DNA of 64,000 nt from Pseudomonas mangrovi (lineage in GTDB: Bacteria; Pseudomonadota; Gammaproteobacteria; Pseudomonadales; Pseudomonadaceae). Shown here in pieces: positions 30,828-40,400 of this stretch. A model generated the notes under the pieces. The model saw only the letters and a list, made by a program, of their open reading frames with translations, was not told the DNA's origin and did not search any database. The DNA lies in NCBI RefSeq assembly GCF_003052585.1, contig NZ_QASN01000020.1, positions 434,001 through 498,000 of the forward strand. Reading direction: 5' to 3'. The first letter of the stretch is position 1; every line of letters starts with the position of its first letter. Made by a program: the position numbers and the translations under genes.

Positions 30828-31556
30828 ATGTTCGTTGTCGACTACCACCTGCCACACCTGTTGGCGCTCGCGTGGTTCGTTGTCTGCTGGGTCGGCTACA
30901 CCTACTACGCAAGCCGGAAGGGGCGCGATACCCCTTGCCTGGCCAGCGTGCTGCATCTCTACCGCGAAGACTGGATGCGCCGTCTGCTGCTGCGCGACAA
31001 CCGCATCGCCGACGCCAGCGTGATCGGCAATCTGGAGCGCAACGCCTCGTTCTTCGCCTCCAGTACGCTGATCATTCTCGCCGGCATCCTTACCGTGCTC
31101 GGCTCTTCCGACCGTGCGCTCACGCTGCTGGCGGATTTGCCGTTCGCCCAGCCGGCGAGCAGGCAAATGTCCGAGTTCAAGCTGCTCTGTCTGGCGGTGG
31201 TGTTCGTCTATGCCTTCTTCACCTTCAGCTGGTGCATGCGCCAGTACAACTTTGCCGCGGTGCTGATCGGGTCGGCGCCGATGATCGGTGAGCGGCATGT
31301 CACCGAACTGGAGCGCAAGGCGTTCGCCGAGCGTGCAGCCAAGGTGATCTCACTGGCGGCCAACGAATTCAACTTCGGTTTGCGGGCCTACTACTTCGGC
31401 ATGTCACTGCTGGCCTGGTTCATCAGCCCATGGTTCTTCATGCTGGTTGCGGCCGGCGTGGTATTCATTCTTTATCACCGTGAGTTCCATTCGGACGTGC
31501 TGTCGGTGATGGTGCTGACCCAGACACCTGAACCCCCCAAGGAGAAAGCCGAATGA
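30828..31556 (+). CDS. DUF599 family membrane protein
   Basis: A 242-residue protein of the DUF599 family. Hydrophobic segments lie at about residues 9-28, 75-95, 125-145 and 190-220. The DWMRRLLLRDNRIADASVIGNLERNASFFASST segment is conserved in the family. GGAG lies eight bases before the ATG. Its stop overlaps the next start as ATGA. No function is established for the family. Confidence 0.85.
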   Translation: MFVVDYHLPHLLALAWFVVCWVGYTYYASRKGRDTPCLASVLHLYREDWMRRLLLRDNRIADASVIGNLERNASFFASSTLIILAGILTVLGSSDRALTLLADLPFAQPASRQMSEFKLLCLAVVFVYAFFTFSWCMRQYNFAAVLIGSAPMIGERHVTELERKAFAERAAKVISLAANEFNFGLRAYYFGMSLLAWFISPWFFMLVAAGVVFILYHREFHSDVLSVMVLTQTPEPPKEKAE

Positions 31557-31945
31557 CCATTCCCTTCTGGTGCGTATTCATCAGTGCGCTTTTGATATTT
31601 CTCGCCAAGGCGCCACTGGCCAAGGCGATGAAGGATGAGAACGGACGTTACGACAACAACCATCCGCGTGATCAGCAGGCGCGTCTGAAGGGCTTTGGCG
31701 CGCGTGCCCTGGCGGCACACATGAACAGTTTCGAGGCATTTCCGCTGTTTGCCGTCGGGGTGCTGATGGCGCATGTCACGCAAACCCACGGCACCCTGGT
31801 CAACGCGCTGGCGATCACCTTCGTGGTGGCACGAGTGCTCTACCTGATCTGCTACTGGAGCAATCTGCACTGGCAGCGCAGCCTGATCTGGGCGATCGGT
31901 CTGTTCTGCAGCCTGGGGCTGATGCTGACGCCGGCGCTGGCTTGA
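31553..31945 (+). CDS. MAPEG family membrane protein
   Basis: A 130-residue protein with four predicted helices and the MAPEG-type segment ARLKGFGARALAAHMNSFEAFPLFAVGVLMA. MAPEG proteins include glutathione-linked enzymes of eicosanoid and xenobiotic metabolism; bacterial members are mostly uncharacterised. It overlaps the DUF599 gene by four bases, with AAGGAGAAAG as a strong ribosome binding site, so the two are an operon. A bidirectional terminator follows. Confidence 0.88.
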   Translation: MTIPFWCVFISALLIFLAKAPLAKAMKDENGRYDNNHPRDQQARLKGFGARALAAHMNSFEAFPLFAVGVLMAHVTQTHGTLVNALAITFVVARVLYLICYWSNLHWQRSLIWAIGLFCSLGLMLTPALA

Positions 31946-31974
31946 AGCCCACCCGGGCTGTCGTGACGGGCCAT

Positions 31975-32013
31975 AAAAAAGGCAGGCCCGAGGCTCGTCG
32001 GGCCTGCCTTTTT
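31975..32013. terminator. Bidirectional terminator, MAPEG gene / small lipoprotein
   Basis: GGCAGGCCCGA (31981-31991) pairs with TCGGGCCTGCC (31998-32008), with an A6 tract before and a T5 tract after. It lies between two convergent transcripts. Confidence 0.9.
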
Positions 32014-32020
32014 GTCGTGC

Positions 32021-32203
32021 TTACTCTTCGTTGAGTTTGTCGCGTGCTGCTTCACCGCTGCTGCGAGCGGCGTCGCCCATCGAGTCGACGGCATCCGCCG
32101 CTGATTCGCGGGCGTCTTCCATCTTCTGCTCCGGGCTTTTCTCACAGGCGCTCAGACCGAGCGTGCCGCCCAGCAGGGCGATATAGAACCATGCCTTGTT
32201 CAT
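32021..32203 (-). CDS. Small lipoprotein, Ala/Glu/Asp-rich
   Basis: A 60-residue protein with signal peptide MNKAWFYIALLGGTLGLSAC and lipobox LSAC. The mature part of about 41 residues is charged and helical (EQKMEDARESAADAVDSMGDA). It resembles the many small entericidin-like or coiled lipoproteins of Pseudomonas, but I recognise no specific family. It is the second of two lipoprotein genes, 30 bases after the first. Confidence 0.75.
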   Translation of the reverse strand: MNKAWFYIALLGGTLGLSACEKSPEQKMEDARESAADAVDSMGDAARSSGEAARDKLNEE

Positions 32204-32233
32204 ACTGGGACCTCGCTGGGACGCTGGAGTGAC

Positions 32234-32461
32234 TCAGTTTTCCTCATAGGTCGGAGTTGGGGCAGGCGCCGGCTCATTCGGCTGCGGAGCCGGGGTCAGC
32301 GGCTCGCTGGGCATGCGCTGCGGTTCGCTGGGAACGGTCTCGCTCGGTGTTTCCTGCGTGGTGGGTGCTACCGGACGGCGCTCCTCGTCACTTGGCTTGT
32401 CGCAGGCAGCCAGTGCCAGGGTCGCGCCGAGCAGGCAGGTATAGGCGATGGATTTGCGCAT
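32234..32461 (-). CDS. Small Pro/Glu-rich lipoprotein
   Basis: A 75-residue protein with signal peptide MRKSIAYTCLLGATLALAAC (lipobox LAAC). The mature part is low complexity, rich in Pro, Glu and Thr (SETVPSEPQRMPSEPLTPAPQ), and probably disordered. An AGGAGAAAAC sequence precedes the ATG as a strong ribosome binding site. It is the first gene of a two-lipoprotein unit. The function is unknown. Confidence 0.78.
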   Translation of the reverse strand: MRKSIAYTCLLGATLALAACDKPSDEERRPVAPTTQETPSETVPSEPQRMPSEPLTPAPQPNEPAPAPTPTYEEN

Positions 32462-32764
32462 CTTGTTTTCTCCTCAGGTGAGTTGCCGTGACGCTGGGTT
32501 CGAGCTCCGGCAAGGCGCCGAAGTTCCTCCGCAGGCTTTCGCGGCAGTGCAACGGCTCGTGCGCCGACCCCACCGCAGCCGGGCGCCAGTCACCCAGGGA
32601 CTGTTGCTCTACGGTGCCTCCCGGCCGCTTCGCCAAAGACGTGCGTACGGCTCCAGACGGTGCCGCCCAGTCCGGATTCTGGCCGGATTCCGCTGTGGGC
32701 CCGGAACCCGCCGCAGAGTATGATTCGCGCCTTCCCACGGCCTGCATCGAGGAGTGACCGATTC
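32462..32764. other. Divergent intergenic region, lipoprotein / thioesterase
   Basis: About 300 bases with no supportable gene. TATGAT at 32719-32724 is a possible -10 for the thioesterase gene, but no convincing -35 lies at the right distance. Confidence 0.35.
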
Positions 32765-33217
32765 ATGCGCGAATCATTGATCCGGCAGCGCGCCGAGCAG
32801 TTTCTCGGCATGCTCAGGCATTGCCAGATGCTCGGCATGCAGGTGCATGGCGCCGACGAGCAAGGTCTGACGCTGCGTCTACCGTACAGCGAGAACATCA
32901 TCGGCAATCCGGAAACCGGTGGTGTGCACGGCGGTGCCATCACCACGCTGATGGACACCACCTGCGGCATCTCGACGGTCTGTGTGCTGCCGGAGTTCGA
33001 GATCTGCCCGACCCTGGATTTGCGCATCGACTACATGCGCCCGGCGGAGCCAGGCAGGGATGTGTTCGGATTCGCCGAATGCTACCGGGTCACGCCCAAT
33101 GTGATCTTCACCCGTGGCGTGGCCTACCAGGATGATCCGCAGCAGCCGATTGCCCACGTCGTGGGTGCCTTCATGCGCATGGGCAAGGTCGTCGGCAGCG
33201 CAGGAGGTGCGGCATGA
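32765..33217 (+). CDS. PaaI-type hotdog thioesterase (first of two)
   Basis: A 150-residue hotdog-fold protein. The segment ENIIGNPETGGVHGGAITTLMDTTCGIS carries the HGG motif and the following catalytic Asp/Thr helix of PaaI-type acyl-CoA thioesterases. The start at 32765 (MRESLIRQRAEQFLGML) is preceded by GAGGAGTGACC, an excellent ribosome binding site; the longer frame from 32660 is rejected. It overlaps the next thioesterase gene as ATGA, so the two may form a heteromer. The substrate is unknown. Confidence 0.88.
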   Translation: MRESLIRQRAEQFLGMLRHCQMLGMQVHGADEQGLTLRLPYSENIIGNPETGGVHGGAITTLMDTTCGISTVCVLPEFEICPTLDLRIDYMRPAEPGRDVFGFAECYRVTPNVIFTRGVAYQDDPQQPIAHVVGAFMRMGKVVGSAGGAA

Positions 33218-33660
33218 CGCCGATGGACCTGAACCAGTTGGTGCGCCAGGCGCATGAGCAGAACGACTACGATCCGCTGATCCAGCTGATCCCCTATGCC
33301 CGGATGATCGGCATCGAATGCCTGCGGCTGGGGGATGACCTGGTCTTTCGTCTGCCGGCCAACCGCGACTGCATCGGCAACCCGACCTTGCCGGCGCTGC
33401 ACGGCGGGGTGATTGCCGGTTTCATGGAACACTCGGCCATGCTGCATCTGCTGATTTTCATGGGCATTCCACATTTGCCGAAAATCATCGACTTCTCGAT
33501 AGATTACCTGCGCGCCGGTCATTATCGTGACACCTACGCGCAGTGCCAGGTCTGGCGCCAGGGCAAGCGTGTAGCCAATGTCGCCATCACCGCATGGCAG
33601 ACCAATCAGACCGAACCCATCGCCACCGCCCGCGCGCACTTCAAGGTCGACGAGCCCTAG
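33214..33660 (+). CDS. PaaI-type hotdog thioesterase (second of two)
   Basis: A 148-residue hotdog protein paralogous to the gene before it. RDCIGNPTLPALHGGVIAGFMEHSAMLHL holds the HGG motif, but the catalytic Asp position seen upstream (LMDTT) is here FMEHS, an acid-conserving change. It starts inside the previous gene (ATGA) with AGGAGG upstream. The pair probably acts on related acyl-CoA substrates or as mixed subunits; neither is shown. Confidence 0.85.
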   Translation: MTPMDLNQLVRQAHEQNDYDPLIQLIPYARMIGIECLRLGDDLVFRLPANRDCIGNPTLPALHGGVIAGFMEHSAMLHLLIFMGIPHLPKIIDFSIDYLRAGHYRDTYAQCQVWRQGKRVANVAITAWQTNQTEPIATARAHFKVDEP

Positions 33661-33703
33661 GGCGCACGGCAGCTGCGGGCTCGGAGCAATTAAGGAAGAA
33701 AGA

Positions 33704-34957
33704 ATGGATGCGTTGCTGATCCTTGGCGGGTTGCTGCTGATCATCGCAGGACTGGTCTGGATGATCATGCTGGCCTTCGGAACCAGCCTGCTGTGGGGGT
33801 TCGGCAGCCTGCTGCCGCCGCTGACCCTGATCTATCCGCTGCGCCACTGGCGTACCGCTCGCAAGGCAGTGTTTCTCTCCGCGCTGGGGATCATTCCGCT
33901 GATCGTCGGTCTGACGTTGCTGGCCAGCGAGGACTCGCAACGCCTGGAAGCCATCGTCGGGCTGAAATGGCTCGAGCAGGCCCAAAGCGGTCCGGCGGAA
34001 CTGGATATCCGCCTGGTCGGCGAGCTGAACGGTCAGCCGTTCCAGCCGCTGCAGGGCGAGCTGATCGATGGCGTGTTGAGCCTGCGCGAAGGGCAGGATT
34101 TCTTCGCCCGCCGTGAGCTGAGCATCAGCCTGCAGGACGTGCAGGAGGGCGCTGTCCGGGTCGACGTCCTGCCGACGGACGCCGAAGGCGTGCCGGAGGT
34201 GGAAATCAGCTGGTTGCTGCCGGAGCAGGAGCTGCCCGAGGCACGTCGTCTGAATCGCGGCTACACCCTGCATCTGCAACTGGAGCCGAAAGCGCCCAAC
34301 CTGCTGGTGGGCAACCTGCATCTGGTGCTGCCACCGCGCTTCAAGACCAGTCTCAGCGGCCATGTCGAAGTGTTCAGCAATGGTCTGCGCTATCGCGATG
34401 GGCGCATTGATCGCAGTGTCGACTCCAACGACACCCTGGCCCACGTGATCGAGGACTACCTGCAGCGGCGTTTCGCCACCCGTGTGGTCAAGCTCGAACA
34501 CCTGCCGCAGGTCAACTTTCCTGCCAGTGAGCTGGATCTGGAGATCGAGGCGAATATCGATGGCGAGCCGCAGACCCTGCCGTTGCGCCTGAGCAAGCAG
34601 GCCGAGCGCGGCTGGCTGGTTCCGGGGGATCGCTTCCCGGCGTTGCCGCCGATCGAGCCTGCGGTGCCGGCGCCGCAGCTCGCCCAGACCAACGAGGCTG
34701 CTTCGGTGGAGCGGGTGAGCCGTCCGGTGGACCGCCGCCTGCGCTTTTCGATGCAGCGCCTGCTCGGCAATCCGGGCAACTACCGCAACCTGGCGGTACG
34801 CGTGCACCTGGCGCGCGGCGGTATAGCCGAGGGCCGCTTCATCGGCATAAGTCCGGAAGGGCTGATCGAAATTCGTCGCACCATGAAGGGGGCCGGCGGC
34901 GCCAGTTTCGCCTTCAGTCCCCAGGAGATCGAGCGCATCGAGCTGCTCGAACCCTGA
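33704..34957 (+). CDS. Membrane-anchored protein of unknown function
   Basis: A 417-residue protein. Three hydrophobic helices occupy about residues 3-25, 28-48 and 56-74. A long soluble, beta-rich region with Glu/Leu-rich strands follows, then a Pro/Ala linker near 325-345 and a compact C-terminal domain (LRFSMQRLLGNPGNYRNLAVRVHLARG). AAGGAAGAAAG precedes the ATG; the frame is open further upstream but without support. A gene of similar type precedes htpG in P. aeruginosa. I recognise no domain with a known role. Confidence 0.75.
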   Translation: MDALLILGGLLLIIAGLVWMIMLAFGTSLLWGFGSLLPPLTLIYPLRHWRTARKAVFLSALGIIPLIVGLTLLASEDSQRLEAIVGLKWLEQAQSGPAELDIRLVGELNGQPFQPLQGELIDGVLSLREGQDFFARRELSISLQDVQEGAVRVDVLPTDAEGVPEVEISWLLPEQELPEARRLNRGYTLHLQLEPKAPNLLVGNLHLVLPPRFKTSLSGHVEVFSNGLRYRDGRIDRSVDSNDTLAHVIEDYLQRRFATRVVKLEHLPQVNFPASELDLEIEANIDGEPQTLPLRLSKQAERGWLVPGDRFPALPPIEPAVPAPQLAQTNEAASVERVSRPVDRRLRFSMQRLLGNPGNYRNLAVRVHLARGGIAEGRFIGISPEGLIEIRRTMKGAGGASFAFSPQEIERIELLEP

Positions 34958-35077
34958 TCCGGTTGCGTTCGCCGCCTCAACGGCGAACGCAAGCCCTTGA
35001 AATTGCTTCGCACTGGCCCCAACTGCAGGACATCGCCGCGCATGCGGTTTCCGTCCTCTTCAGTGGAGCTAGAAAGC

Positions 35078-36976
35078 ATGAGTGTGGAAACTCAAAAAGA
35101 AACCCTGGGCTTCCAGACCGAGGTCAAGCAGCTGTTGCAGCTGATGATCCATTCCCTGTACTCGAACAAGGAAATCTTTCTTCGGGAGTTGATTTCCAAC
35201 GCTTCCGACGCCGCCGACAAGCTGCGCTTCGAAGCGCTGGCCAAGCCGGAGCTGCTCGAAGGCGGCGATCCGCTGCGGATCCGCCTGTCGTTCGACAAGG
35301 AGGCGCGCAGCGTCACCCTGGAAGACAACGGCATCGGCATGAACCGCGCCGAGATCATTGCCCACCTGGGCACCATCGCCAAGTCCGGCACCGCCGACTT
35401 CCTGAAGAATCTCTCCGGCGACCAGAAGAAGGACTCGAGCCTGATCGGCCAGTTCGGCGTGGGCTTCTACTCCGCGTTCATCGTCGCCGACAAGGTCGAT
35501 GTGTACAGCCGTCGCGCCGGCGATGCGGCAGGCGAGGGCGTGCACTGGTCCAGTCGTGGCGAGGGCGACTTCGAGGTTGCGACCGTGGCGAAGGCCGAGC
35601 GCGGCACGCGCATCGTGCTGCACCTGAAGAGCGGCGAGGAAGAGTTCGCCGACGGCTGGCGCCTGCGCAACATCATCAAGAAGTACTCCGACCATATCGG
35701 CCTGCCGATCGAGCTGCCCAAGGAGCAGGTCGGCGAGGAGGCGCCGGCCGAACCCGAATGGGAAACCGTCAACCGTGCCAGTGCCCTGTGGACGCGTCCG
35801 CGTACCGAGGTCAAGGAACAGGAGTACCAGGAGTTCTACAAGCATGTCGCGCATGACTTCGAGAACCCGCTGTCCTGGAGCCACAACAAGGTCGAGGGCA
35901 AGCTCGAGTACACCTCGCTGCTCTACGTGCCGGGGCGCGCGCCTTTCGACCTGTACCAGCGCGAAGCGCCGAAGGGCCTGAAGCTGTATGTGCAGCGCGT
36001 GTTCATCATGGACCAGGCCGACGAGTTCCTGCCGCTGTACCTGCGCTTCATCAAGGGCGTGATCGACTCCAACGACCTGTCGTTGAACGTTTCCCGCGAG
36101 ATCCTGCAGAAGGACCCGGTGATCGACTCGATGAAGTCGGCGCTGACCAAGCGCGTGCTGGACATGCTGGAGAAGCTGGCGAAGGATCAGCCGGAAGACT
36201 ACAAGCGCTTCTGGAAGGCTTTCGGCCAGGTGCTCAAGGAGGGCCCGGCGGAAGATTTTGCCAACAAGGAGAAGATCGCCGGCCTGCTGCGCTTTGCCTC
36301 GACTCACGAGGGTTCCGAGGAGCAGTCGGTGGCCCTGGCGGACTACCTGGCGCGCGCCAAGGAAGGCCAGGACAAGATCTACTACCTCACTGGCGAGACC
36401 TTCGCGCAGATCAAGAACAGCCCGCACCTGGAAGTCTTCCGCAAGAAGGGCATCGAGGTGCTGCTGCTGACCGACCGCATCGACGAGTGGCTGATGAGCT
36501 ACCTGACCGAGTTCGACGGCAAGCAGTTCGTCGACGTGGCTCGCGGCGACCTGGATCTGGGCGCGCTGGACAGCGAGGAAGACAAGAAGGCCCAGGAAGA
36601 AGTGGCCAAGGCCAAGGAAGGGCTGGTCGAGCGTCTCAAGGGCGCGTTGGGCGAGCAGGTTGCCGAGGTGCGGGTGTCGCATCGCCTGACCGACTCGCCA
36701 GCGATCCTGGCCATCGGTGAGCAGGACCTGGGCCTGCAGATGCGTCAGATCCTCGAGGCCAGCGGGCAGAAGGTGCCGGATTCGAAGCCGATCTTCGAGT
36801 TCAATCCGGGCCATCCGCTGATCGAGAAGCTCGACGCCGAGGTCGACGAGGATCGCTTCGCCGATCTGTCGCACATCCTCTTCGACCAGGCCGCGCTGGC
36901 TGCCGGCGACAGCCTGAAGGACCCGGCTGCCTACGTGCAGCGCCTGAACAAGCTGCTGGTCGAGCTCTCCGCCTGA
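35078..36976 (+). CDS. htpG: Chaperone protein HtpG (Hsp90)
   Basis: A 632-residue Hsp90 homologue. The GHKL ATPase motifs are [31 protein letters not shown] and [13 protein letters not shown]. The middle domain contains [15 protein letters not shown] and the catalytic-arginine region LNVSREILQ. The C-terminal dimerisation domain is complete. The start [20 protein letters not shown] is standard; 27 residues of upstream open frame are rejected. I see no obvious sigma-32 promoter, though the preceding 120 bases would hold one. Confidence 0.96.
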   Translation: MSVETQKETLGFQTEVKQLLQLMIHSLYSNKEIFLRELISNASDAADKLRFEALAKPELLEGGDPLRIRLSFDKEARSVTLEDNGIGMNRAEIIAHLGTIAKSGTADFLKNLSGDQKKDSSLIGQFGVGFYSAFIVADKVDVYSRRAGDAAGEGVHWSSRGEGDFEVATVAKAERGTRIVLHLKSGEEEFADGWRLRNIIKKYSDHIGLPIELPKEQVGEEAPAEPEWETVNRASALWTRPRTEVKEQEYQEFYKHVAHDFENPLSWSHNKVEGKLEYTSLLYVPGRAPFDLYQREAPKGLKLYVQRVFIMDQADEFLPLYLRFIKGVIDSNDLSLNVSREILQKDPVIDSMKSALTKRVLDMLEKLAKDQPEDYKRFWKAFGQVLKEGPAEDFANKEKIAGLLRFASTHEGSEEQSVALADYLARAKEGQDKIYYLTGETFAQIKNSPHLEVFRKKGIEVLLLTDRIDEWLMSYLTEFDGKQFVDVARGDLDLGALDSEEDKKAQEEVAKAKEGLVERLKGALGEQVAEVRVSHRLTDSPAILAIGEQDLGLQMRQILEASGQKVPDSKPIFEFNPGHPLIEKLDAEVDEDRFADLSHILFDQAALAAGDSLKDPAAYVQRLNKLLVELSA

Positions 36977-37495
36977 CGACTGGCACGCTGTGCCTCGGCA
37001 GAGGCTGAGCGTCTGCCGCCGTGTTCCCACGCAGAGCGTGGGAACGACCCGTTGAAGCCCTGTTGTCGCTTGCCGGCAGCGGGGCTTCTGCTTTCTGCAC
37101 TCGCGGACCAGGCCGGTGGCCAGGATGGATAGCGCGCATGGCGCGTCCGCCGGGATCATGCTCCAGTGTGGCTACCGACCCCCTGTTCCCGGACGCGCTT
37201 CCATGCAGAGCGCGGGCACGACCAGCAGGCGCAGTCCGGGCTGGCGACCTGTTCAACGGGTGCCGTATCGCGTCGGAGAATTGGCAGTGCGACCTCGGCA
37301 TGTGGGTATTTCCGACGTGTCGATGGCATCGCTTGCCGCTTGCTTGCCAGTAGTCGCGCACGTTTCTTTCGCCGCGTTCCTTCCTGCTTTGCTTGAGCTA
37401 AAGTGCAGGGCAGCCGGCTGCCTCCCAATGACCGGTTTTTCCGCATTTCTCATCGCGCAGGGCAGGGTCGCCAGCGGTGCACCGCGAGTCGTTCG
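36977..37495. other. htpG to hybrid-kinase intergenic region
   Basis: About 520 bases without a supportable gene. It contains the dyad at 37023-37045 and a decayed relative near 37184-37220 (listed as repeats). The rest is GC-rich with no clear terminator for htpG and no obvious promoter pair for the kinase. Confidence 0.5.
37023..37045. repeat. REP-like dyad
   Basis: GTTCCCACG (37023-37031) and CGTGGGAAC (37037-37045) form a perfect 9-bp inverted repeat around CAGAG, followed by GACC. The wording resembles dispersed Pseudomonas palindromes. A degenerate copy near 37184-37220 keeps GTTCCCGGACGCG, GCAGAGCG and CGGGCACGACC. Confidence 0.65.
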
Positions 37496-40400
37496 ATGCA
37501 AGGGCTGTCGTCGTTCTTCCTGCTTTCTGCCTCCCCCGAACAACTGCTGATTGGCGAGTACCGGCCCTGGCTGGTGGCGCTCTCGGTGCTGGTTGCGGTG
37601 CTGACGTCGGCCATGGCGCTGCAGCTTGCCGGCGTGGCCCGGCGCGCGGCATCGGCCTTCTACCGCCAGTTGGCGATTGCCACCGGTGCGCTGGCCCTTG
37701 GCGGCGGTGTCTGGTCGATGCACTTCATCGGCATGCTGGCCTTCGCCATCTGCGCCGAGGTGGTCTATGACCCCGCTCTGACCCTGCTCTCGGTGCTTCC
37801 CAGCCTCGCCGCATCCTGGGTCGCGCTGAATCTGCTGGCGCGCAAGCAGGTCAGCCACCGGCAACTGCTGCTGGGTGGCAGCCTGGTTGGTGCGGGCATC
37901 GGCACGATGCACTACGCCGGCATGGCGGCGATGAGCATGGCGCCATTGCTGCGCTACGACCCCTGGTTGTTCGGACTGTCGCTGCTGGTCGCGGTGGCGC
38001 TGGCAACAGGCGCGCTGTGGATCCGCTTCGGCCTGCGTGGGCGGGTTCCGGGGCATCTGGCGCTGCTGCTCGGCAGCCTGGTGATGGGCAGTGCCATCAG
38101 CGGCATGCATTACGTCGGCATGGCCGGTGCGCGCTTCGTCGGGCTGGCCGAGTCCGCTACGCCGCTACCGGTGTATGGCAGTGCCTACCTGGCGTTGGCG
38201 GTGGCCATGGCGACGCTCTCGTTCAGCGTTCTGGTGGCGGCAGCCAACGGACTGTTGCGCTACCGTCAGCTGGCGACCGAGCTGGAGGAGGGGCGGCTGC
38301 ATCTGGATTCCCTGCTGGATGCTGCGCGCGAGGTGATTCTCACCGTCGACCACCAGGGCATCGTCCGTTCGGCGAATCGCTCGGCACAGCGCCTGTACGG
38401 CTGGCCGCCGGATGAGCTGGTGGGGCAGCACATGAGCGTGCTGATGAACGAGCAGCACCGCGAGACGTTTGGGCAAGCCCTGCAGAACTACATGCGGAGC
38501 GGTCGCCCGCAGCTGTCCGGAATCGAACTGGAACTCAACGGTCGGGCACGCGATGGTCGCGAGATCCCGGTGCGCGTGAGTCTGGGAGTTTCCCATCGCG
38601 AGGGCAAACCCTGGTTCGTGGTCTTCGTCGCCGACATCGCCGAACGCAAGGCGATGGAGCAGGCCCTGCGCGAGAGCGAGCAGCAGTATCGCTCGCTGAT
38701 CGGCAACATTCCCGGGGTGTCCTTTCGCTGCCTGCTCGATGCCGACTGGAGCATGCTGTTCATCAGCGACGCGGTGGAGCAGCTGACCGGCTGGAAACCG
38801 GCAGACTTCACCGAGCGACGCTGCTCCTTTGCCGACCTGTATCACCCGGACGACCTGGCCCGGGTTGCCGAGGACGTGCAGCGCGCCATCGCCGAGCGGC
38901 GCAACTACCAGGTCGAGTACCGCATTCGTGATCGCCAGGGTCGCGAGCACTGGATCTGGGAAAGCGGCAGCGCCGTTTGCGACGAGAACGGGGTGCCGCA
39001 CTGGATCGATGGCGTGCTGCTCGATCAGACCGACAGCAAGCTGCGCAATGCCGAGTACGAGAGCAAGGTCAACGCCATCAGCCGGGCAATGGTGATGGTC
39101 GAATTCGACATGCAGGGCCGGATCCTGGCGCTGAACGACAACTTCATCGAGCTCTTCGGCTATCAGCGCGAAGTGCTGCTGGGGCAGCATCATTCGCTGC
39201 TATGTGCGCCGGAGGAGGTTGCCGGCAGCGACCACCAGCGCTTCTGGGATGACCTGCGCCAGGGGCTGTTTCGCGCAGGCGAATGCCAGCGCTTTGCTCA
39301 CGATGGCCGCGAGATCTGGGTCCAGGCCAGCTACAACCCGATCCTCGATGCCGACGGCAAGCCGTTCAAGGTGCTCAAGCTGGCCACCGACCTCACCCCG
39401 CGGCGAATGATGGAGCAGGAACTGCGTGCCGCGCGCGACCGCGCCGAACAGGCGGCGGCGGCGCGCAGCAGTTTCCTTGCCAACATGAGCCACGAGATCC
39501 GCACGCCGATGAACGCCATCATCGGCTTCACCGATCTGCTTCTGGATGCCGCTGCGGAGCCGACCCAGCGCCACCAGCTGAGCATCGTCCAGCAGTCGTC
39601 GCGCTCGCTGTTGCGGCTGCTCAACGACATTCTCGATACGGCCAAGCTGGACCGTGGCGCGATCGAGCTGGAAACGCTGGATTTTTCCCTGCGCGAGCTG
39701 TGCCGGCAGGTCTGCGATGCGCTGCGCCTGGGTGCCGAGCAGAAGGGCCTGGTGCTGGAGATGGGCTTTACCGAGCGGGTCGGCGACATCTATCGCGGTG
39801 ATCCGCTACGCCTGCGTCAGGTGCTGACCAATCTGCTCGGCAACGCGATCAAATTCACCGAGCAGGGTCGGGTCGGGTTGCAGGTTTCGGGCGAGCCGGG
39901 CGCTCTGCGGCTGATCGTGAGCGACACGGGGATTGGCATCGCCGAGGACCGGCTGGAGAAGATCTTCGATCCCTTCGCCCAGGCCGATGCATCCATGAGT
40001 CGGCGTTTCGGCGGTACCGGCCTGGGTACCACCATCTCGCGGCAACTGGTCGAGCTGATGGGCGGGCGGATCCAGGTGCGCAGCCGTCTGGGCGAGGGCA
40101 GCGAATTCATCGTCGAGCTGCCGCTGGCCGCCGGAAGCGCCGTGACTGGCGCAGAGCCGGGCCTGGCTCCGGTTGCGACGCCCGGCCTGCCGCCGCTACG
40201 CATTCTGGCTGCCGACGACGTGGCGCAGAACCTCGAGCTTCTGGCGCTGAATCTTGAGCCGCTGGGACATCGCCTGGTCAAGGTGAGCGACGGCGCCGCT
40301 GCGACCGAGATGTTCGCCCGCGAGACATTCGACCTGGTGCTGATGGATGTGCAGATGCCCGGTACCGATGGTCTTGAGGCATGCCGACGAATTCGTGCGC

